Translations under genes and position numbers: made by a program
Notes under the pieces: model-generated
The model's input: the letters and a program-made list of their open reading frames with translations, nothing else
Told to the model about the DNA's origin: nothing
Database searches by the model: none
Source of the DNA: CAZSCF01 sp964636505
GTDB lineage: Bacteria > Patescibacteriota > Minisyncoccia > Moranbacterales > UBA2206
Direction of reading: 5' to 3'
Assembly (NCBI GenBank): GCA_964636505.1
Contig: CAZWRY010000020.1
Span: 1-8,052, forward strand
DNA length: 8,052 nt
Part shown: in pieces, positions 1-4,860 of the stretch
Numbering within the stretch: position 1 is the stretch's first letter
Layout: every line of letters begins with the position of its first letter

Positions 1-1055
1 GCCAAAGCATCGGAAAGATCGTTGATTCCACTGTTACCAAGTGAAGTAGCTCCGGTAAATTTGGCAATTCTGTTTGCTGTTCCAGAAATAGAAGCGGCTG
101 AAAGATAATATGATCCATGTTGTCCGTCCAGGAGATCTGCATTCAAATTGGTATTGACCGTAGTTGAAGTTACCGCAAAAGGAGCTGTGCCGGTCGCCAG
201 AGTGGAAGTCAGTTGGCCGGACATACCGATCGTTGTAATTCCCGAAAGCGCACCGGCAGTAGAAACATCTAAGCCAGAAGAATTGATTGAGAAAGTATCA
301 TCATTGGCATTACCGATGGTAATTGTTTTAGCCGCAACTCCGGTTCCAATAGCAATGGTTTGAGCTCCGGTACCGCCGAGTGTGATTGTTCCGGTTGATG
401 TTCCGGTTGCAATGTTGACCGCAAAGTTGGAAGATGCATTGAGATTAACAGCTGCTCCGGTAATGGTGAGGCCTCCTGTTCCTTGGATGAGTCCGGTTCC
501 GGAATTGACGCCAACAGCGGTAATTCCTCCGCCTGAATCAGTTGCTAAAATATGAGAAGTTGCGCCTGAAGTTGCGCTGTCCAGTCCATCCAACAAATCC
601 GAATTAAAAGCATACCCGCTGGCACTGATTGGTTTTCTGCTTGGACCCATTTCCGCGTCCGACCCGACTGTAACGCCCAAGTAATACGGACTATTAAAAT
701 CCAAAGCAATCGCATTATCTCCGGCCACCGTATCGCCCAGCATAATTGAAAAAATTCCATTGGCTACTGCCACTGTTCTGGCCGTTGGAGTACCGCAAGT
801 TCCGCGCGCCGTCCAAAGGCAACTGCCGCCGGTTGCCGCATCATAAATGCTGATCTTCATAGAATAATTTCCGTCCGTCACTGCCACACCCGCTGCATTG
901 GTAAGTTTTCCTTGGTAACTAATCTGTTTTGTAATGGCAGCCTTCGCTTTTTTTTGTGGAAAAACGCCAACAAAAAAAGCCAAAAAACAGGCTAATATCA
1001 AAACCGCTTTGAAAATATTTTTGTTTTTATTTTTTCTTTCTGATTTTCTGGACAT
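1..1055 (-). CDS. Large secreted fibre/adhesin-like protein, N-terminal part (runs off left edge)
   Basis: An open frame of 351 codons continues past the left edge. Residues 1-39 are a signal peptide: a Lys/Arg-rich start, a hydrophobic stretch at about 14-32, and a cleavage site near AKA/A. Residues 42-150 form a beta-rich domain starting ISYQGKLTN, with NGIFSIMLGD at 99-108; such domains head many secreted CPR and delta-proteobacterial surface proteins. After it come low-complexity Gly/Thr/Ala/Ile repeats (GTITLGG at 222-228, KTITIGNA at 243-250). Two LLDG motifs (153-157 and 307-311, the latter in DLLDGQHGSYY) resemble the DxLDG motif of phage tail-fibre-like and trimeric fibre proteins. 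Such proteins often end in an S74 intramolecular chaperone, but that part is outside the window. The ATG is two bases after the upstream GIY-YIG stop, suggesting coupled translation. It is probably exposed on the cell surface; ligand unknown. Secretion and fibre type are firm, function is inferred. Confidence 0.88.
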   Translation of the reverse strand, partial: MSRKSERKNKNKNIFKAVLILACFLAFFVGVFPQKKAKAAITKQISYQGKLTNAAGVAVTDGNYSMKISIYDAATGGSCLWTARGTCGTPTARTVAVANGIFSIMLGDTVAGDNAIALDFNSPYYLGVTVGSDAEMGPSRKPISASGYAFNSDLLDGLDSATSGATSHILATDSGGGITAVGVNSGTGLIQGTGGLTITGAAVNLNASSNFAVNIATGTSTGTITLGGTGAQTIAIGTGVAAKTITIGNANDDTFSINSSGLDVSTAGALSGITTIGMSGQLTSTLATGTAPFAVTSTTVNTNLNADLLDGQHGSYYLSAASISGTANRIAKFTGATSLGNSGINDLSDAL

Positions 1056-1057
1056 TT

Positions 1058-1318
1058 TTATCCCGTTAGAGACAGAAAACGCTTTAAGCGATTTTTTAAA
1101 TATCTTTTACCCATTCCTGATTTTAAATATTTTTCTCTAGCAAAAGCATCATTTTTGTTTAAACACGCCTCATAATATATTAAATCCAATGGACCCCTAT
1201 TTTTAGTTGATAAAACTTCATTGTCATTGTGTTGTTTAAAGCGTTTTCGAAGATCAATACAACACCCGGTGTACCATTTTTTGTCTTTTTTACTTTTTAA
1301 AACATAAACATATTGCAT
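1058..1318 (-). CDS. Stand-alone GIY-YIG domain endonuclease-like protein, 86 aa
   Basis: A single compact GIY-YIG nuclease domain of the UvrC/Slx1 N-terminal type. The GIY position reads YVY (residues 3-5) and the YIG position YTG (16-18). The basic helix DLRKRFKQH (22-30) carries the conserved Arg (R26), and AREKYLKS (60-67) supplies the metal-binding Glu (E62), so the catalytic set looks complete. No other domain is present. Small proteins of this kind are frequent in CPR bacteria and Bacteroidetes; their substrates are mostly unknown. The ATG at 1318 is chosen over an in-frame GTG at 1369 because the domain begins exactly there and the extra 17 residues are not domain-like. The gene is enclosed by a perfect 15-bp inverted repeat, lies downstream of a strong promoter, and ends two bases before the fibre gene. 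It may be a homing-like or mobile nuclease; that is inference. Confidence 0.9.
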   Translation of the reverse strand: MQYVYVLKSKKDKKWYTGCCIDLRKRFKQHNDNEVLSTKNRGPLDLIYYEACLNKNDAFAREKYLKSGMGKRYLKNRLKRFLSLTG

Positions 1319-1336
1319 ATTTGTCTCTAACGGGAT
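1060..1336. repeat. Perfect 15-bp inverted repeat bracketing the GIY-YIG gene (277-bp unit)
   Basis: ATCCCGTTAGAGACA at 1060-1074 is matched exactly in inverted orientation by TGTCTCTAACGGGAT at 1322-1336. The arms enclose practically the entire GIY-YIG gene. The right arm ends three bases before its ATG; the left arm encodes its last residues and its stop, and lies four bases upstream of the fibre start. The exact match and the way it frames one nuclease gene suggest the ends of a small mobile or homing-type unit. A regulatory hairpin is the alternative. No target-site duplication was evident. Confidence 0.75.
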
Positions 1337-1404
1337 GGAAGGTGGATTTTTTTGCCTCAAGAAAGCCACTTATCGGATAAAATCGTCTAATATCGTATGC
1401 TATT

Positions 1405-1433
1405 ATTATAGCATAAAAAAACAGACTTGTTAA
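1405..1433 (-). promoter_or_regulatory. Strong extended -10 promoter for the GIY-YIG and fibre genes
   Basis: On the minus strand a -35 of TTAACA (1428-1433, five of six consensus bases) is followed by a 17-base spacer and a perfect TATAAT (1405-1410) preceded by TGC, giving the TGnTATAAT extended -10. Predicted start near 1398, about 80 bases before the GIY-YIG ATG. The -10 lies within a palindrome (arms 1396-1403 and 1408-1415), and the -35 sits in the loop and arm of the preceding terminator. Confidence 0.7.
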
Positions 1434-1438
1434 GTCTG
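1415..1438 (-). terminator. Intrinsic terminator of the serine hydrolase gene
   Basis: On the minus strand CAGACTT (1432-1438) and AAGTCTG (1422-1428) form a perfect 7-bp stem with a 3-base loop, followed at once by seven T residues (1415-1421). It lies about 80 bases past the stop of the hydrolase gene, the right place and orientation for a Rho-independent terminator. It separates the hydrolase unit from the GIY-YIG/fibre unit. Confidence 0.85.
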
Positions 1439-1451
1439 CCAGGCAACTCTA

Positions 1452-1460
1452 TGTGGATAA
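1452..1460 (-). promoter_or_regulatory. Consensus DnaA box
   Basis: Minus-strand TTATCCACA, a perfect match to the DnaA box consensus. It is part of a 14-mer, AAAAGTTATCCACA (1452-1465), that also occurs in opposite orientation at 6810-6823. It lies in the gap after the serine hydrolase gene, upstream of its terminator. No cluster of boxes surrounds it, so an origin here is not supported; binding by DnaA is inferred from sequence alone. Confidence 0.5.
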
Positions 1461-1517
1461 CTTTTCTTGCTTAATTTTTACTTAAAATAAAAGCATTTTC
1501 TATGCTTCTTCTTTCTT

Positions 1518-2540
1518 TTACTGGTTATTAATAATTTCATAAACTTTTCTTGAAATGTCGCTTATGCCTCTTTCCAAAACTGAAAAATTATTTCCTTTTG
1601 ACATTAAACACAAAATATACGGTGTTTGAGAGTGATAAACAATCCCGCAATCATGCAATTGGATGACTCCGTCCAAAACTCTTTCCCCAAATTTATGTGA
1701 AAATTGTATTTTTTCCGGAATTCCGGCTTTCACTCCTCCATAGTATTTTGATTCGGATAAAAATCTCAGGGCGTTTTCCGACATATCGCGATTCAGATAT
1801 GACGCATTAAAAAGAATACGGAAAAAAGAAGCATATTCTTTGACGCTCATATAGTTTTCCGTCTTTTGAGAAGTTGGTATCTCCAGGCCCAAGTCAGAAT
1901 AAACATTGGCTAAAAAATCCTCGTCTATTTTTTCTAAAAGCAAGTTAGCCGCGGAATTGTCTGAATAAGCGATCATCCTTCTTATCAAATCCTCAACTTC
2001 ATATGCCTTTCCGTCTTCCAAGTTTCTCTCCGGCTTTATGTTTTGCTGAACCCCATCTTCAAACGCTTGCTTCTTATAGATAATTTTTTCTTTTAAAATG
2101 AACGGCGAAGTTTCCGCTTTTTTCAAATAAGCAATCATTAATGGCACCTTAAGCAAGCTGGCCGGAGTGAATTTTTCATCTTCTCCAATTCCCATGGTCG
2201 GACCATTATTAAGATCGCGGAAATAAACTGAAAAAGAGGCCCCAGACTTGTTTTTTTCCGCATTGATAATTTTTTGGATTTCATCCCTCATCTCATCAAT
2301 TGTCAAAAGAAGTGACGGGTCCGCATAATTACAATCCAGAAGCGGACTGGTAAATTTGTATTTGGTCGGATCTTTCTGTCTTTCCGGTTTGTTTTTTTGA
2401 ATAAAGTTTTTTTCCTTGTTTTTTTCGTACATCGCAAAAGAACCGGTCCCCAAGAAGAAAAAAAGACCTGCGGCAACAGCTACCGCCCAAAATGGTTTTT
2501 GTTCAATAAAATTTTTTATTTTTAGAAAAAAATCTTTCAT
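1518..2540 (-). CDS. Membrane-anchored class A beta-lactamase-like serine hydrolase, 340 aa
   Basis: One N-terminal membrane segment (about residues 17-37) is followed by a charged linker and a domain of the class A beta-lactamase / Beta-lactamase2 fold from about residue 80. The nucleophile motif is S128-L-L-K131 in TPASLLKVP. The SDN loop is S193-D194-N195 in AYSDNSAAN. The KTG triad is replaced by K283-F284-G285 in HKFGE. A clear omega-loop ExxLN with the deacylating Glu is not visible between SDN and KFG; E228 is only a distant candidate. Serine acylation chemistry is therefore plausible, but efficient beta-lactam hydrolysis is doubtful. The domain should face outward, so a role in cell-wall peptide processing is possible but inferred. 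The ATG start has a near-consensus promoter 9 bases upstream and no Shine-Dalgarno. An intrinsic terminator follows. Catalytic class well supported, substrate unknown. Confidence 0.88.
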   Translation of the reverse strand: MKDFFLKIKNFIEQKPFWAVAVAAGLFFFLGTGSFAMYEKNKEKNFIQKNKPERQKDPTKYKFTSPLLDCNYADPSLLLTIDEMRDEIQKIINAEKNKSGASFSVYFRDLNNGPTMGIGEDEKFTPASLLKVPLMIAYLKKAETSPFILKEKIIYKKQAFEDGVQQNIKPERNLEDGKAYEVEDLIRRMIAYSDNSAANLLLEKIDEDFLANVYSDLGLEIPTSQKTENYMSVKEYASFFRILFNASYLNRDMSENALRFLSESKYYGGVKAGIPEKIQFSHKFGERVLDGVIQLHDCGIVYHSQTPYILCLMSKGNNFSVLERGISDISRKVYEIINNQ

Positions 2541-2549
2541 CTCTTTTGT

Positions 2550-2578
2550 ATTATATCAAAAATCAATGCTTCAATCAA
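2550..2578 (-). promoter_or_regulatory. Sigma70-type promoter, leaderless start for the serine hydrolase
   Basis: Minus-strand TTGATT (2573-2578), a 17-base spacer, and a perfect TATAAT (2550-2555). Only nine bases separate the -10 from the ATG at 2540, so the transcript would have almost no 5' leader. The -35 overlaps the stop codon of the upstream HTH gene. Confidence 0.65.
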
Positions 2579-3027
2579 TCGCTCAATTTCATTTTGCCTT
2601 TTCCATAAACATCATATCCGCCACTTTCATTGGGGACTTTGGTAATTTCTTCCGGCACAAACTCACCGCTTTTTTGGGCTTTTTGCTCCACCCCTTCCAA
2701 ACGTTTGGAAATTTTTTCAAAAACAAAAAAACCGACGCCTGCCACAACCGCCGTGAAAACAATCCACGCCAAAACAACCTGAAAAACATTTTTTTCTCTT
2801 TTTATGATTTTTTCTTCAATACCTCTTTCCAGTTTTTCTTTCGGCACGATAATATCGCTTGGCCTTTTTTCTTTCAAATATTCGTTCAGCCACTCCACCG
2901 TCGTGTACCAATTGCGGCCGATTTTTTCAGCTTTCATCTCCCCGCGACGCGCCAAAAGACTCAGATATTCCTGTTCATAGGGACTGATTTCCGCCGCTTG
3001 CGCCATTGATAAGTATTTTTTATCCAT
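2575..3027 (-). CDS. Excisionase-like HTH domain protein with one membrane segment, 150 aa
   Basis: Residues about 4-55 form a MerR/excisionase-like helix-turn-helix: YLSMAQAAEISPYEQEYLS, then LARRGEMKAEKIGRNWYTT and a closing helix. Residues about 60-80 are charged. A single membrane helix (VFQVVLAWIVFTAVVAGVGFFVF, interrupted by no charge) lies near 81-103, followed by about 45 polar residues rich in Glu and Lys. The same HTH type before a membrane helix is common in Parcubacteria-like genomes, where its function is unknown. The predicted topology places the HTH in the cytoplasm and the tail outside. The ATG at 3027 is preferred over a TTG two codons earlier. The stop is TGA, overlapped by the promoter of the next gene. 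A membrane-bound regulator of surface genes is one idea; a role as a wing-like protein-binding domain is another. Fold reasonably clear, job unknown. Confidence 0.85.
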   Translation of the reverse strand: MDKKYLSMAQAAEISPYEQEYLSLLARRGEMKAEKIGRNWYTTVEWLNEYLKEKRPSDIIVPKEKLERGIEEKIIKREKNVFQVVLAWIVFTAVVAGVGFFVFEKISKRLEGVEQKAQKSGEFVPEEITKVPNESGGYDVYGKGKMKLSD

Positions 3028-3054
3028 ACACAAAACTGCTTATTTAACAGATTT

Positions 3055-3063
3055 ATTCTAACA
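3055..3063 (-). promoter_or_regulatory. Possible extended -10 promoter of the HTH membrane gene
   Basis: Minus-strand TGTTAGAAT fits TGnTATAAT with one mismatch. No good -35 lies 17 bases upstream. The -10 ends 27 bases before the ATG at 3027, giving a leader of about 20 bases without a clear Shine-Dalgarno. Confidence 0.35.
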
Positions 3064-3090
3064 TAGAATACGAGGAATTAAAAAATAATT

Positions 3091-3174
3091 CAATGACCAA
3101 TCACCAATGATGAATGACAATCCAACGTAAAAATCCAAAATCCAAAAATTTGACATTAGTCATTTGTCATTCTA
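3091..3174. repeat. Intergenic degenerate heptamer array, fold-back type
   Basis: The gap between the HTH and FN3-like genes reads as consecutive 7-base units with no change of register. Examples on the plus strand are CAATGAC then CAATCAC (3091-3104), two identical ATCCAAA units (3133-3146), and CATTAGT then CATTTGT (3154-3167). The second half is roughly the inverse of the first: GAATGACAA at 3112-3120 pairs exactly with TTGTCATTC at 3164-3172. The array ends beside the FN3-like stop codon. No GC-rich stem or T-run suggests a classical terminator. Confidence 0.7.
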
Positions 3175-3179
3175 CGATT

Positions 3180-3707
3180 TCAATTCTCGTCTACTCTCAA
3201 AATCTTAAACTTGCTCTTTTTCTGAAAATATCCCCGCTTTTTCAAATTAAACCAAGCCAAAGCCAAAAAAACGACAACTTCAATGACAATAAAAAAGTTG
3301 TTTTTGGAAATCAAGATCCTGGCCAAATACTCGCCTTTGCCCAATTTTTCAATCAATCCGGTTTTTTTCGGCTCCGATATTCTACCGGAAAAATCATAAA
3401 TCCAAGCCGTATAACAATATTTTTTTTCGCTTAAAACATTTTTGTCTTCAACTTCATTTCCGTTACCGCGGTAAACTTCCTGGCCGTCCCGATATGATTT
3501 CGGACAATCTCCTTCTTTTTTGATCAAAACAATGCTTTCAGTTTCTGATAAAGCAACTCTTGGCCAGCTGATTTTGATGCTGCGCAGTCCCGCTTCAGCG
3601 CTGATTTCCTGAAGTTCGGAAGCACTTGTAAAAAACACAAAAGATAGAACAAAAAAAATTGCAACTACACCAGTAACTAATATTTTTTTTATTATATTTA
3701 TTTTCAT
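3180..3707 (-). CDS. Exported FN3-like protein with C-terminal membrane helix, 175 aa
   Basis: I do not recognise a named family. Residues 1-30 are a signal peptide or first membrane segment ending TSASELQE. About 33-117 has the strand pattern of a fibronectin type III or similar beta-sandwich: an early SIKISWPRV with the typical strand-B Trp, a central EVYRGNGNEVEDKNV, and a late KKYCYTAWIYDFSGRISEP carrying the conserved Tyr. Two Cys (one after EGD, one in YCYTA) could form a disulfide. A membrane helix follows (about 138-155, FFIVIEVVVFLALAWF) and then a basic cytoplasmic tail. The bulk therefore lies outside, anchored by its C-terminus. Repeat arrays flank it on both sides. It follows the two WxLIP-like genes in the same direction and may join the same surface assembly; that is inferred from position only. 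The ATG start has no properly spaced Shine-Dalgarno; the stop is TGA. Confidence 0.82.
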   Translation of the reverse strand: MKINIIKKILVTGVVAIFFVLSFVFFTSASELQEISAEAGLRSIKISWPRVALSETESIVLIKKEGDCPKSYRDGQEVYRGNGNEVEDKNVLSEKKYCYTAWIYDFSGRISEPKKTGLIEKLGKGEYLARILISKNNFFIVIEVVVFLALAWFNLKKRGYFQKKSKFKILRVDEN

Positions 3708-3712
3708 CCTAA

Positions 3713-3817
3713 ATTTTGAATTTAGAATTTTTAATTTTGAATCAAGCCTTAATAACTGAATGTTTTAAAATTAGAAAATTAAGAAATTTAAAATTGATTC
3801 AAAATTCAGAATTCAAA
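3713..3817. repeat. Intergenic degenerate heptamer array with long inverted arms
   Basis: The left part reads ATTTTGA, ATTTAGA and close variants (3713-3740); the right part reads ATTCAAA, ATTCAGA and a second ATTCAAA (3797-3817), essentially the inverse complement. Exact pairings are AATTTTGAATCAA (3733-3745) with 3794-3806, and AATTTTGAATT (3712-3722) with 3810-3820. Together they form a long AT-only fold-back around a 48-base centre. The array fills the gap between the shorter WxLIP-like gene and the FN3-like gene and overlaps the former's stop codon by about two bases. Confidence 0.72.
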
Positions 3818-3818
3818 A

Positions 3819-4733
3819 TTATTTTTTATTTTTTACTCTACTTCTCCAATAAAATATAACAGGCAATGCAATAACAATCAGCGGCCATAGCCAAGCCATT
3901 TCCCCAAACACAAATCTTCCCGAAGAGTGGACATTTCTGTCTCCATCCACAAAATAGGCTTTGGCGCGATAAACGCCCAACGCCGATTCAGGAGCCCACT
4001 CCAAATCAAAGGTGTATTTTTTTCCGGGAAAAACAAAATGCTTGGCAACCTCCATCTTTTTCTCCTTTCTAGTCAGTAAATTTTTGACCGCAATTTCTCC
4101 GTGTGGAATATAAAAAATATTGCCGGTATTTTCAAATTCGGCCCTAAAATCAGACTTTTCCCCGGCTACAATCGGAGAGGTAAAGTTATTCAGATTGCCC
4201 TTGCCGGAAATCTCCCCGGAAACATTTAGGAGAACAAATGAACCGACCCTTCCGCTCACAATGGTCTTTTGAAAATTTTGCCCGTCAATCGGCGGAAAAG
4301 CTTGGAAAAATATGCTGGCATAGTGGCTTCCCACGGCTGCGTCCCGAGGAACATCCAGAGAAAAATTGATTTCTTTTCTTTCTTCCGACTTCAAAATCAA
4401 CTCTTTTTCGGCAAGCTTAATCCAATCTTTTATTCCATAGAGCTCATTGCCTTCGGAAAGAATTTGGATTTGATTATTGTCTTCAACCGAAAAATCTTGA
4501 GCATAAACTGAAATTCTCTGTTCATTTTGGGAAATATTTTTGATGGCAATTTTGAAATCAATGGTCTTCCCCGGATCCGAGTCAAAAGAAAGAAGCGACT
4601 GTTCAACCGTAATTCCAACCGATTCTGCCGGGTTAATTCCACCGTATCCCAATTCTTCCGCCGAAACAAAAAAAGGCAAAAATAAAAATAAGAATAAGAA
4701 TTTAAATTTTTTAAGATTATAAATAAGCTCCAT
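3819..4733 (-). CDS. WxLIP-like (DUF916-type) exported, membrane-anchored protein, short paralogue, 304 aa
   Basis: Residues 1-25 are a signal peptide ending VSA/EE. Two beta-rich domains follow. The first (about 38-170) has the DUF916-like pattern: SDPGKTIDFKIAIKNIS, then DWIKL, then SLDVPRDAAVGSHYASIFF and RVGSFVLL. The second (about 180-278) has ENTGNIFY, FPGKKYTF and VYRAKAYF. A membrane helix (about 281-296) and a short basic tail end the protein. Every one of these motifs has a counterpart in the longer protein encoded at 4861-6015 (SWID, GGYYGALFF, RVGTLLVL, NTGNIHY, YPGKYRKY, FYRAKFNL), so the two are paralogues from duplication. In Firmicutes, WxLIP proteins of this signal/two-domain/membrane layout bind WxL proteins and peptidoglycan. 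The match here is by pattern, not by a profile search. No Shine-Dalgarno precedes the ATG. Confidence 0.82.
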   Translation of the reverse strand: MELIYNLKKFKFLFLFLFLPFFVSAEELGYGGINPAESVGITVEQSLLSFDSDPGKTIDFKIAIKNISQNEQRISVYAQDFSVEDNNQIQILSEGNELYGIKDWIKLAEKELILKSEERKEINFSLDVPRDAAVGSHYASIFFQAFPPIDGQNFQKTIVSGRVGSFVLLNVSGEISGKGNLNNFTSPIVAGEKSDFRAEFENTGNIFYIPHGEIAVKNLLTRKEKKMEVAKHFVFPGKKYTFDLEWAPESALGVYRAKAYFVDGDRNVHSSGRFVFGEMAWLWPLIVIALPVIFYWRSRVKNKK

Positions 4734-4746
4734 AAAGACATTTTAT

Positions 4747-4858
4747 TAATGACAAATTACCAATAACGAATGCCAAATTAATGTCAAAAATCAAAATTCA
4801 AAATTTTGTCATTTGAATTTTAGATTTGATTTGTTATTGGAAATTAGTCATTTGTCAT
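4747..4858. repeat. Intergenic degenerate heptamer array forming a multi-arm hairpin
   Basis: Seven-base units run unbroken through this gap, for example AATCAAA then ATTCAAA (4789-4802) and TAGTCAT then TTGTCAT (4845-4858). Nested pairings are AATGACAAAT (4748-4757) with 4850-4859, CCAATAAC (4760-4767) with 4833-4840, and AAAATTCAAA (4793-4802) with 4812-4821 around a 9-base loop. A transcript would fold back along almost the whole gap between the two WxLIP-like genes. The right end abuts the stop codon of the longer one. Confidence 0.72.
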
Positions 4859-4860
4859 TC

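Noticed and set aside
148..363. Plus-strand open frames in the left part, and similar plus-strand frames elsewhere (for example 2416-3009 and 4813-5187)
   Set aside because: They overlap strong minus-strand genes, have no recognisable domain or start signal, and several are Phe/Lys-rich translations of AT-rich DNA.
1319..1369. Longer GIY-YIG protein from the GTG at 1369
   Set aside because: The extra residues translate the inverted-repeat arm and leader; the domain begins at the ATG at 1318.
2331..2342. Lipoprotein lipobox in the serine hydrolase (LLDC at residues 67-70)
   Set aside because: It lies about 30 residues past the membrane segment, and D before Cys does not fit the lipobox.
1518..2540. 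Annotation as an antibiotic-resistance beta-lactamase
   Set aside because: KTG is replaced by KFG and the ExxLN Glu is not evident, so hydrolysis of beta-lactams cannot be claimed.
3028..3033. TTG start two codons upstream for the HTH membrane protein
   Set aside because: The ATG at 3027 is a stronger start and the two extra residues add nothing to the domain.
2575..3707. Use of UGA as a sense codon (Gracilibacteria-type code)
   Set aside because: Two genes (FN3-like and HTH membrane) end naturally at TGA at their expected lengths, and no conserved domain is interrupted by TGA.
3713..3817. Classical Rho-independent terminator after the shorter WxLIP-like gene
   Set aside because: The stems are AT-only and there is no compact GC-rich hairpin followed by a T-run on the minus strand.
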